From an uncultured Oscillospiraceae bacterium (GTDB lineage Bacteria; Bacillota; Clostridia; UBA1212; SIG427), in assembly GCA_902465325.1 (NCBI GenBank), contig CABQMV010000117.1:1-5490 (forward strand): a stretch of 5,490 bases of DNA. The letters run 5' to 3'. The position numbers and the translations under genes were made by a program. Every line of letters starts with the position of its first letter. Position 1 is the stretch's first letter. Of this stretch, positions 1 to 5,053 are shown piece after piece. The notes below the pieces were generated by a model. That model saw only the letters and a program-made list of their open reading frames with translations, did no database searches and was not told the origin of the DNA.

Positions 1-210
1 CGCCTGGTGGATTATAAGGTTCGTGTTTTGGATTCTCGTATGGCTACCGCATCTAAAGTGCGGGTGCTCATAGAATCTACAGACGGAGGCAGAAACTGGG
101 TTACTGTAGGGGTGTCGGAGGATATTATTGAAGCCAGCTGGCAGGCCCTGATTGATGCCCATGAATATATGCTCTACAGCTCCAGAATACCGAAAAATTC
201 GGGCCTGTGA
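1..210 (+). CDS. cimA: Citramalate synthase, C-terminal end (partial, 5' end outside window)
   Basis: The reading frame is open from the first base and ends at TGA 208-210, giving the last 69 residues. The segment VDYKVRVLDS, then ASKVRVLIESTDGG, then VGVSEDIIEASWQAL is the hallmark of the C-terminal LeuA-type regulatory/dimerisation domain of citramalate synthase (the LeuA3/CimA branch). By family knowledge this enzyme condenses pyruvate and acetyl-CoA to citramalate in the threonine-independent route to isoleucine, in the cytosol; the domain binds the feedback inhibitor. The catalytic TIM barrel lies upstream, outside the window. After EYML the protein carries a short polar tail, SSRIPKNSGL, whose DNA overlaps the end of the convergent downstream gene by 37 bases. 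The related 2-isopropylmalate synthase is the main alternative, but the IIEASWQAL block favours CimA. Confidence 0.87.
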   Translation, partial: RLVDYKVRVLDSRMATASKVRVLIESTDGGRNWVTVGVSEDIIEASWQALIDAHEYMLYSSRIPKNSGL

Positions 211-863
211 TAGTCGGGCTTCGGAGACTCAATACAGTTCCATACCACATAGTGTTCTATTTCTGTCAGATCCCCGCATTTATAAAAGTTTGCGGAAATT
301 CTTTTTCCCGGCTGGAAAGGATCGAAATCCGGCATATATTCCTGAATAAACTGAAAGGGAATGGAATAGGAGATGTCCCAAAATGCTTCTGGATTCTCCC
401 CATTTTTTCTGTTATACTCTTCCGCTTGACTTCTGCTCATGGCTTTCATATTAAAATAAGTATTTTCCTTATGGGCAGTAGCCTGCTTTGAATCAGACCT
501 GGTTCCATTCTGGCTGAAGCCTATGTAGAGAACGCCCAGGGGATTGACCTCAAAATTAAAGTATGCGGGATTTTCAGGGCCCATAGGAGAGAAGAAAAAT
601 TCCATACAGGAATCCTGGCATACGGGATCGTTTCTTCTGGAGGCTTTAAAACGCAGTTTTTTTTCATAGCTTCGCATATATAGATGCAGACTGCTGTGAT
701 CCCGGCCGACGGCGGCCAGGGTTACGGGTTTATAGGTTCCGCCCCAGGGCATGGTGTCTATTCGTATCCAGCTGCTGTCATCTCGGCTAAGCAGATGCTT
801 TGTTTGGTACCATTTTTCTCTGTTCTGTACCTTTTCGACGGTAAGGATTGGCTGTGAGGACAT
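174..863 (-). CDS. CBM9-like carbohydrate-binding-fold protein, apparently cytoplasmic
   Basis: A complete 229-residue protein. It resembles the family 9-like carbohydrate-binding module (CBM9_2 type) over nearly its full length. Visible blocks are LHLYMRSYEK (59-68), DSCMEFFF (84-91), FNFEVNPLG (102-110), FWDISYSIPF (161-170), ANFYKCGD (191-198), and the C-terminal signature WNCIESPKPDYHRPEFFGIL (208-227). In such folds aromatic residues of a beta-sandwich usually contact sugar; here that role is inferred only. There is no signal peptide, membrane segment or attached catalytic domain, so the protein is a lone module, probably inside the cell, unlike classical CBM9 of secreted xylanases. The ATG at 863 is preceded by AAGGAAG ten bases upstream and by a good promoter. 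Its 3' end overlaps the convergent cimA gene. Ligand and physiological role are unknown. Confidence 0.82.
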   Translation of the reverse strand: MSSQPILTVEKVQNREKWYQTKHLLSRDDSSWIRIDTMPWGGTYKPVTLAAVGRDHSSLHLYMRSYEKKLRFKASRRNDPVCQDSCMEFFFSPMGPENPAYFNFEVNPLGVLYIGFSQNGTRSDSKQATAHKENTYFNMKAMSRSQAEEYNRKNGENPEAFWDISYSIPFQFIQEYMPDFDPFQPGKRISANFYKCGDLTEIEHYVVWNCIESPKPDYHRPEFFGILEL

Positions 864-902
864 AATGGAAGAGCTTCCTTTCTGTAATGTTATCTGAAAG
901 TC

Positions 903-931
903 ATTTTAACATAGGATAAAAGGAAGGGCAA
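903..931 (-). promoter_or_regulatory. Sigma-A-type promoter of the CBM9-like gene, extended -10
   Basis: Read on the minus strand: -35 TTGCCC (926-931), a 17-base spacer, and -10 TAAAAT (903-908) preceded by TGT, which makes an extended -10. The predicted transcription start is near 896, leaving a leader of about 30 bases to the ATG at 863. The -35 is only a partial match; spacing and the TGn element support the call. Confidence 0.62.
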
Positions 932-934
932 GAT

Positions 935-945
935 TCCACTGTGGA
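935..945. promoter_or_regulatory. Perfect 5-1-5 dyad between two divergent promoters (possible operator)
   Basis: TCCAC-T-GTGGA is a perfect inverted repeat with a single central base. It sits three bases beyond the leftward -35 box (926-931) and 19 bases from the rightward -35 box (965-970). A regulator bound here could touch both promoters. The half-site is short, so chance occurrence is quite possible, and no regulator gene lies in the window. Confidence 0.3.
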
Positions 946-964
946 GCAGGGGTGAAGTACCTGT

Positions 965-993
965 TTGCTGACTTTTTTGGAATATGGTAAAAT
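965..993 (+). promoter_or_regulatory. Sigma-A-type promoter of the metallophosphoesterase gene, extended -10
   Basis: The elements are -35 TTGCTG (965-970), a 17-base spacer and -10 TAAAAT (988-993) preceded by TGG, an extended -10. Transcription should begin near 1000. The first in-frame ATG at 984 lies inside this promoter and so would not be in the transcript, which supports the start at 1023. Confidence 0.65.
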
Positions 994-1010
994 ACAGTCA
1001 GATATTTCAA

Positions 1011-1017
1011 GAGGAGG
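1011..1017 (+). promoter_or_regulatory. Ribosome binding site deciding the start at 1023
   Basis: GAGGAGG lies five bases before the ATG at 1023. The earlier in-frame ATG at 984 has no comparable site, so translation is assigned to 1023. Confidence 0.8.
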
Positions 1018-1022
1018 CGCAT

Positions 1023-1922
1023 ATGGATTTTGAGGTTGTGAGAATTGCAGTAATGTCGGATGTGCATTCAAACCTTGCGGCTTTGGATGCCTGTATTGCT
1101 GACTCTAAACGGTATCGCGCTGAATATTATTTATTTCTGGGGGATTTGATTGGTGACTGGCATCAGCCCTGTGAAGTATTAAAACACATTCGGACTATTT
1201 CTGATCGGGTAATACGGGGAAGCCGCGAGGAGGCAGTTATCGGCCGAAGAAACGGTGATTGCGGAGGCGTCTGGAGACGCTATACTCAATACGCTTCTCT
1301 GGAATGGACCTATCATGCACTTTCTACAGGGGAGCTGGATTATCTGGAAGCGCTTCCTTCCCAGATGCGAGTGCCGGTCAATGAACATTTTTCTATACGG
1401 ATGGTCCATCATTCTTTGTTTGGGGCCGAAGGCTCTTTACATAAACAGGATAAAGACGGGGCGGTAGAGGCCTGGGCGAAGACGGTTCCGGACAATATAT
1501 TGCTTTTCGGACACACGCATGAGCAGCGGCAGCTGTCTATGGACGGAAAGACTGCCATTAATCCTGGCTCTGTAGGGATGCATTTCAATAAAAAGAAGGG
1601 GGCGGAATATGCGATTCTGGAAATTTCTGAGGATCAGCTGAATATCATCTTCCGTCAGGTGGCTTATCCTCTTGACCGATATGCGGCGCAGTTTTGCAAA
1701 ACAGACCTGTATGAGAAGTCCTATGTCTGGTTTCTGCTTCATTATATCAGTATGCAGCAGGGAAAAAATTATTTACCGGAGTTTCTGTCAGAAATAGAAA
1801 AGGAAAGAAGGCAAAGCGACCTTTCTACTAAAGGACCGATCCCTAATGATGTTTGGTATAAAGTATTTGAGGAAAAATTCAGCGCCAAAGCTATGGGCCT
1901 TTTCTTGGGCGGCAGTGTATAG
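1023..1922 (+). CDS. Metallophosphoesterase, YfcE-like, with altered GNHD motif and helical C-terminal extension
   Basis: A 299-residue protein starting at the ATG behind GAGGAGG. The calcineurin-like phosphoesterase core spans roughly residues 5-212: SDVHSNLAAL (Asp13, His15), LGDLIGD (Asp41), GSREE (66-70), VHH (128-130), GHTH (163-166) and NPGSVG (180-185). Such enzymes use a two-metal centre to hydrolyse phosphomonoesters or phosphodiesters; the substrate here is unknown. The usual GNHD motif is replaced by GSREE, so the Asn metal ligand and the His that protonates the leaving group are missing; related clostridial proteins, as I recall them, read GNREE or GNKED. Residues about 213-299 form a charged, probably helical extension absent from short YfcE. 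No signal peptide is seen, so it is cytosolic. It has its own promoter, is divergent from the CBM9-like gene, and forms a single-gene unit. Confidence 0.85.
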   Translation: MDFEVVRIAVMSDVHSNLAALDACIADSKRYRAEYYLFLGDLIGDWHQPCEVLKHIRTISDRVIRGSREEAVIGRRNGDCGGVWRRYTQYASLEWTYHALSTGELDYLEALPSQMRVPVNEHFSIRMVHHSLFGAEGSLHKQDKDGAVEAWAKTVPDNILLFGHTHEQRQLSMDGKTAINPGSVGMHFNKKKGAEYAILEISEDQLNIIFRQVAYPLDRYAAQFCKTDLYEKSYVWFLLHYISMQQGKNYLPEFLSEIEKERRQSDLSTKGPIPNDVWYKVFEEKFSAKAMGLFLGGSV

Positions 1923-1929
1923 CGCGGCG

Positions 1930-1973
1930 AAAAAACGGGAGACGGCTGCAGAAGTCTTCTGCAGCCGTCTCCC
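1930..1973 (-). terminator. Strong intrinsic terminator, U-tract on the minus-strand reading
   Basis: A perfect 17-bp stem (1937-1953 pairing with 1957-1973) with a three-base GTC loop. On the minus strand the stem is followed after one base by six T (A-tract 1930-1935), 31 bases beyond the stop of the PC4-like gene, so it terminates that gene. On the plus strand the same stem starts 15 bases after the phosphoesterase stop but is followed by AGTACCG, not a U-run, so it is a weaker or partial stop in that direction, though it could protect the 3' end of that mRNA. Confidence 0.85.
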
Positions 1974-2003
1974 AGTACCGCTGATAGGCGGGTTCCAATC
2001 TTT

Positions 2004-2435
2004 TTATTCCTCTTGCCTTTGAAAGGAAAAGCCGCCTGTGCAGTCGGCCGTTTCCCCGCCAAAGCTTTCCTGGGCTTCCAGCAGGATTTCACTTTCCTCC
2101 TCTGGCGGGGATGCTTTGGCTATAAGATTTTCTGCCAGCTCCGGATCCGCAGGTCCCGGTTCTGTCTGGGAACTGGCCTCGGGCTGTTCCTGATACAGCC
2201 AATCAATGTCTATATTGTTTAAACATTTTCTGAGCTCTAAGACCTCGTCTTTACTGAAGGTCACGCCTCGGCGCATTTTTGTCTTGTCCATATTCCATTC
2301 CCGCACGTCCAGTCTGGGCTTCTTTCCATTCCAGGCCACTAAATTTACTTCTTTCTGCCAGCCGTTGGCGGATCGGTTCAGCCTCCAGAGAGATTTTGTC
2401 ACATTAAAAGAGATAAGTTCATTGTTGTTTGCCAT
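2004..2435 (-). CDS. PC4/YdbC-like single-stranded nucleic-acid-binding protein with acidic tail
   Basis: A 143-residue protein. Residues about 7-75 match the bacterial YdbC branch of the transcriptional coactivator PC4 (p15) fold: FNVTKSLWRLNRSANGWQKE, then VAWNGKKPRLDVREW, then KMRRGVTFSKDEVLELRKCL. By family knowledge these small proteins dimerise and bind ssDNA or other single-stranded nucleic acid through a beta surface rich in Trp, Lys and Arg. The remaining 65 residues (79-143) are low-complexity and strongly acidic: 16 Asp/Glu against 2 Lys/Arg, with Pro, Ser and Gln. The frame stays open upstream to an ATG at 2546, but that lies before the promoter (2469-2497), and its product would begin with an unrelated stretch. 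The ATG at 2435 has AAAGGA upstream, so MANNNEL is taken as the N-terminus. It is a single-gene unit closed by the hairpin at 1937-1973. Its target in the cell is unknown. Confidence 0.8.
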   Translation of the reverse strand: MANNNELISFNVTKSLWRLNRSANGWQKEVNLVAWNGKKPRLDVREWNMDKTKMRRGVTFSKDEVLELRKCLNNIDIDWLYQEQPEASSQTEPGPADPELAENLIAKASPPEEESEILLEAQESFGGETADCTGGFSFQRQEE

Positions 2436-2468
2436 TGTAAGCACATCCTTTCTTGTTGATTTAGGTAT

Positions 2469-2497
2469 ACTATATCGTGCAGAAAGGGGATCGTAAA
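2469..2497 (-). promoter_or_regulatory. Sigma-A-type promoter of the PC4-like gene
   Basis: Read on the minus strand: -35 TTTACG (2492-2497), a 17-base spacer, and -10 TATAGT (2469-2474, five of six consensus). The predicted transcription start near 2462 leaves a 26-base leader containing the ribosome site, and it excludes the upstream in-frame ATG at 2546. Confidence 0.65.
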
Positions 2498-2554
2498 TAG
2501 ATTTCCCGGCAAGGGAGGAAATCGGAAAACAGATAAAAATCGACATAGTTCAGC

Positions 2555-2574
2555 AAAAAAAGGAGGAATCCCCC
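2555..2574 (-). terminator. Weak candidate terminator of the glycosyltransferase unit
   Basis: On the minus strand GGGGG-ATT-CCTCC (2562-2574) can form a 5-bp stem with one G-U pair and is followed directly by seven T (A-tract 2555-2561). It lies about 90 bases beyond the stop of the GT2 gene. The stem is short, and the same bases read on the plus strand look like a ribosome site (AAAAGGAGG), so the role is uncertain. Confidence 0.4.
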
Positions 2575-2596
2575 GATGGTACGGAGGTTCGACGTT

Positions 2597-2614
2597 TGTA
2601 AACAGAATGTAAAC
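2597..2614. repeat. TGTAAAC direct repeat, 11-base period
   Basis: TGTAAAC occurs at 2597-2603 and again at 2608-2614, one helical turn apart, in the 3' region of the glycosyltransferase unit. This could be a protein-binding pair, but two heptamers in AT-rich spacer DNA may be chance. Confidence 0.3.
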
Positions 2615-2663
2615 TCCTGCCTAATACGGCGTCTTGTTTATAGCAGCAAAAGCATTGGGCGGC

Positions 2664-3629
2664 TTAAGCCTTTTCCTCTTCTGTTTTTTCAAAATTATCT
2701 TCTTTTATAATATAAATCGGCCTGTTTTTCACTTCCAGGTAAGTTTTGGCCAGGTATTGGCCCAATATACCGATACAGAACATCTGAATGCCGCCGATCA
2801 GCAAAATGACACAGATCATAGAGGGCCATCCATACTGGGAATTTTGCCAGATAAGCTGCCGGACAATGGTGAATATAATACCAATCAGAGCAAGTAAACA
2901 AAATAATACGCCCATAACAGAGGACACTGCCAGAGGTGCAGTAGAAAAGGCCACAATACCGTCTATAGAATAGAAAAGCAGTTTCCAGAAGGACCATTTG
3001 GTTTCTCCCTTTACCCGTTCAATATTTTCGTATTCCAACCACTTTGTCTGAAATCCAACCCAGCCGAAGATTCCTTTAGAGAACCGGTTGTATTCCGTTA
3101 CCGATAAAATAGAATCTACCATCTGCCGGGTCATGAGGCGAAAGTCTCTGGCGCCGTCTACCACATTGGCTTTGCTGATCCTGCGCATTAGCTTGTAAAA
3201 TTGTCTGGCGCAGAAGGAGCGGATCAGAGGCTCTCCTTTTCTGCTTATGCGTCTAGTAGCTACACAGTCATATTCCCCGGAAAGCAGTTCCTCATACATC
3301 TGAGGCAGCAGGGAGGGAGGATCCTGAAGATCCGCATCCATCATGGCTACATAATCTCCCTTACAGTTCTGCAGTCCTGCATATATGGCGGCCTCCTTGC
3401 CGAAATTCCGGGAAAAGGAAATATATTTAACCTGTCTGTGCTGTTTGGCCAGCTGTTTCAGGATCGCCAGCGTTCCGTCGGAGGAGCCGTCGTCTACAAA
3501 AATAAATTCAAATGTGAGCTCTGCGTAGGTTTCCTCCATACTCTGAGTAACTTTAGAGGTTTCTTCCCAAAAATAGGGCAGAGCAGCTTCCTCCTTATAG
3601 CATGGAACAATAATGGATATGGTTTTCAT
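2664..3629 (-). CDS. GT2 polyprenyl-phosphate glycosyltransferase, GtrB/DPM1-like
   Basis: A complete 321-residue protein. The N-terminal GT-A domain (1 to about 225) shows IIVPCYKEE (6-14), FVDDGSSDGT (44-53), FSRNFGKEAAIYAGL (72-86), the metal-binding DAD at 98-100 in MDADLQDPP, and GARDFRLM (159-166). Two membrane helices follow, at about 228-257 and 269-294, ending in a short cytosolic tail, EDNFEKTEEEKA. This is the architecture of bactoprenyl-phosphate glucosyltransferases (GtrB, YkcC/YfdH type), which move a sugar from a nucleotide donor to undecaprenyl phosphate at the inner leaflet. The sugar cannot be read from sequence. The ATG at 3629 has GAAAGGA upstream, starting immediately after the preceding gene's stop; the gap is 17 bases, so the two genes are surely cotranscribed. 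The partner is the GT-C-type gene upstream, the expected user of the lipid-linked sugar. No GtrA-type flippase gene is visible. Confidence 0.9.
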   Translation of the reverse strand: MKTISIIVPCYKEEAALPYFWEETSKVTQSMEETYAELTFEFIFVDDGSSDGTLAILKQLAKQHRQVKYISFSRNFGKEAAIYAGLQNCKGDYVAMMDADLQDPPSLLPQMYEELLSGEYDCVATRRISRKGEPLIRSFCARQFYKLMRRISKANVVDGARDFRLMTRQMVDSILSVTEYNRFSKGIFGWVGFQTKWLEYENIERVKGETKWSFWKLLFYSIDGIVAFSTAPLAVSSVMGVLFCLLALIGIIFTIVRQLIWQNSQYGWPSMICVILLIGGIQMFCIGILGQYLAKTYLEVKNRPIYIIKEDNFEKTEEEKA

Positions 3630-3646
3630 ATGATACTAGCGTCCTT

Positions 3647-4990
3647 TCAAAACATTTTTACAGAGCCATACATATTTAGTATACCACCAAACAGCAATAG
3701 AAGCACCGAGAGTCCGCAGAAAACGGGGCGCAGAAATTTTACAGAAGAATTTTTGATGCCGGAAGGGGAGAGCAGCGGGGCTGCTGCCATACAGACCAGC
3801 ATGAGGGCGGCGGGCACCATGTCTACTGTATATCGGGAACCGAACTGCCAGCCCCCCAGTGTTTTATGCAGCAGGAAAAGCACCAAATGCGCTGCCAGCA
3901 TGGACAGCAGCAAAGCAATTTCTGCAGAAAAGGTACGGGAACCGCGAGGCAGGAGACTTCGTACCATAAGAGCGGCGCATACAAGAATGAAAATCACATT
4001 TGCCACATAGAAGGCGAAGCCAAAAGCATTGAACTGCAGTCCTTCCTGTGTAAAATAGGGAAATTCGCTGAAAGCGTTTTTCAGATTATTCAAAAAATAT
4101 TCCCAGCCAAACTGTCCTGCCGGCATCCGCATGAATTCAGGCAGATAATTGTGTCCAAATTCCAGAGGATCGCCGAAACGGATCCAGTTATACCATAAAT
4201 ACACACTGCCAATTCCTGCTGGAGCCACGTAAAATTTCCAGGTTTTCAGTATTTTAAAATGATATTTTTTAGAAATCAAAAAGGCAAGGGGAATAAAATA
4301 AATTAGTTGAAAGGGACGGCAGCCTACGGCACAGGCCAGGAGTATGCAGGCAATGTAAAAATCACGGTCTCTGGCACCCAGTGCAAAATAGAAGGCTCCG
4401 GTTGTCAGTAAAAGAGAAAGTGCCTGAGCCTGAAACCAAACGCCTCCGGCCATTTTATTGGTACAGATAAACAGAGCGGACGAGGCGATGCACAGAAACG
4501 CTGCGCCGCTGATGGACACCGGATAGGAAAACCAAAACCGTCTGCCTATCAGAATGGCAAACAGAAAAGCCCCTGCCGTATATAGAATACACATAAAGGT
4601 ATTGGGCGTGTTTTCTCCGAAAAAGAAGCTGAGTAAAAGCATGGGAACAGAGGGAAAGGGAGGAAAACTTACATAGTATTCATTTCCTTCCTGATCTTCA
4701 ATAGGGGCATTGATGTCTCCGAATACCTCTCGGTAGGCCTGGTAATCGTTTCTGTCATGCTCTGCAAAATATTCGCGGTTTATGATGGCAAGCTCCAGAT
4801 ACGGATAGTTTTTGTCCAGCTTTGTTTCCCCGCGCCGCCAGGCCATGGCCTGCAGCGTGTAGCTGTCATAGGGGCAGTGTGTCCAGGGTGCATCGGAGCC
4901 TGCCGCGGCATACAAACAAAGGACAAGCCCTATAAATAACAGGGCCGCCGTTAAGGGAATCCAAATTTTCTGCTTTTTCTCAGAATTCAA
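3647..4990 (-). CDS. Polytopic GT-C-type membrane glycosyltransferase, TTG start
   Basis: A 447-residue, very hydrophobic protein with about ten to twelve membrane helices, near 11-30, 113-125, 131-150, 157-176, 185-206, 209-240, 252-270, 326-345, 355-375, 388-408 and 420-442. A large loop after helix 1 (31-112) carries YDSYTLQAMAW, with Asp42 as a candidate catalytic acid, and a PPFP turn; this matches the GT-C fold (PMT/ArnT-like), where the first outer loop holds the active site. Other family-like blocks are WFQAQALSLLL (185-195), GCRPFQLIYFIP (223-234), YNWIRFGDPLEFGHNY (267-282) and FGSRYTVDMVPAALM (383-397). The inferred role is transfer of a sugar from a polyprenyl-phosphate donor, made by the GT2 enzyme encoded next, to a surface acceptor. 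The start is TTG: an in-frame TAA lies 15 bases upstream and AGAGGT precedes it by seven bases. Exact family and acceptor are not recognised. Confidence 0.82.
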   Translation of the reverse strand: MNSEKKQKIWIPLTAALLFIGLVLCLYAAAGSDAPWTHCPYDSYTLQAMAWRRGETKLDKNYPYLELAIINREYFAEHDRNDYQAYREVFGDINAPIEDQEGNEYYVSFPPFPSVPMLLLSFFFGENTPNTFMCILYTAGAFLFAILIGRRFWFSYPVSISGAAFLCIASSALFICTNKMAGGVWFQAQALSLLLTTGAFYFALGARDRDFYIACILLACAVGCRPFQLIYFIPLAFLISKKYHFKILKTWKFYVAPAGIGSVYLWYNWIRFGDPLEFGHNYLPEFMRMPAGQFGWEYFLNNLKNAFSEFPYFTQEGLQFNAFGFAFYVANVIFILVCAALMVRSLLPRGSRTFSAEIALLLSMLAAHLVLFLLHKTLGGWQFGSRYTVDMVPAALMLVCMAAAPLLSPSGIKNSSVKFLRPVFCGLSVLLLLFGGILNMYGSVKMF

Positions 4991-4997
4991 AAGTGCT

Positions 4998-5003
4998 ACC
5001 TCT
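4998..5003 (-). promoter_or_regulatory. Ribosome binding site deciding the TTG start at 4990
   Basis: On the minus strand AGAGGT ends seven bases before TTG 4990-4988. An in-frame TAA (5005-5003) blocks any earlier start, and the next ATG (residue 49) would remove the first membrane helix and Asp42, so TTG is the only sensible initiator. Confidence 0.75.
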
Positions 5004-5020
5004 TAAAATATGGTGTTTCT

Positions 5021-5049
5021 ATTGTAAAACAGACTGTCTTAAAAAGCAA
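5021..5049 (-). promoter_or_regulatory. Sigma-A-type promoter of the glycosyltransferase pair
   Basis: On the minus strand: -35 TTGCTT (5044-5049), a 17-base spacer, and -10 TACAAT (5021-5026, five of six consensus). The start would be near 5014, giving a leader of about 24 bases. The -35 box begins four bases after the dinB stop, with no terminator hairpin between, so read-through from dinB is also possible. Inside the spacer lies a small dyad, ACAG-A-CTGT (5029-5037). Confidence 0.6.
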
Positions 5050-5053
5050 TATA

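Noticed and set aside
984..1022. Upstream in-frame ATG that would add 13 residues to the phosphoesterase
   Set aside because: The ATG is inside the -10 region of the promoter and has no Shine-Dalgarno sequence, while GAGGAGG sits five bases before the ATG at 1023.
1179..1742. Minus-strand open frames opposite the phosphoesterase gene
   Set aside because: They overlap a gene with complete catalytic motifs and show no domain of their own.
2436..2546. Upstream in-frame ATG that would add 37 residues to the PC4-like protein
   Set aside because: It lies upstream of the promoter at 2469-2497, and the added stretch is unlike the family; ATG 2435 has its own ribosome site.
2555..2574. Competing hairpins on the minus strand (CCTCCG with CGGGGG, versus GGGGG with CCTCC) as an attenuator
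   Set aside because: Both stems are only 5-6 bp with G-U pairs, and there is no leader peptide or downstream gene in that direction that attenuation would control before the PC4 promoter.
3201..4010. Long + strand open frame (269 codons) antisense to both glycosyltransferase genes
   Set aside because: It lies wholly opposite two genes with clear family motifs, spans their intergenic gap, has no recognisable domain or good ribosome site, and its Ser/Cys/Phe-rich composition is typical of an antisense shadow.
5029..5037. ACAG-A-CTGT dyad in the spacer of the glycosyltransferase promoter as an operator or LexA box
   Set aside because: A 4-base half-site is too short to call, and it does not fit the Gram-positive LexA consensus.
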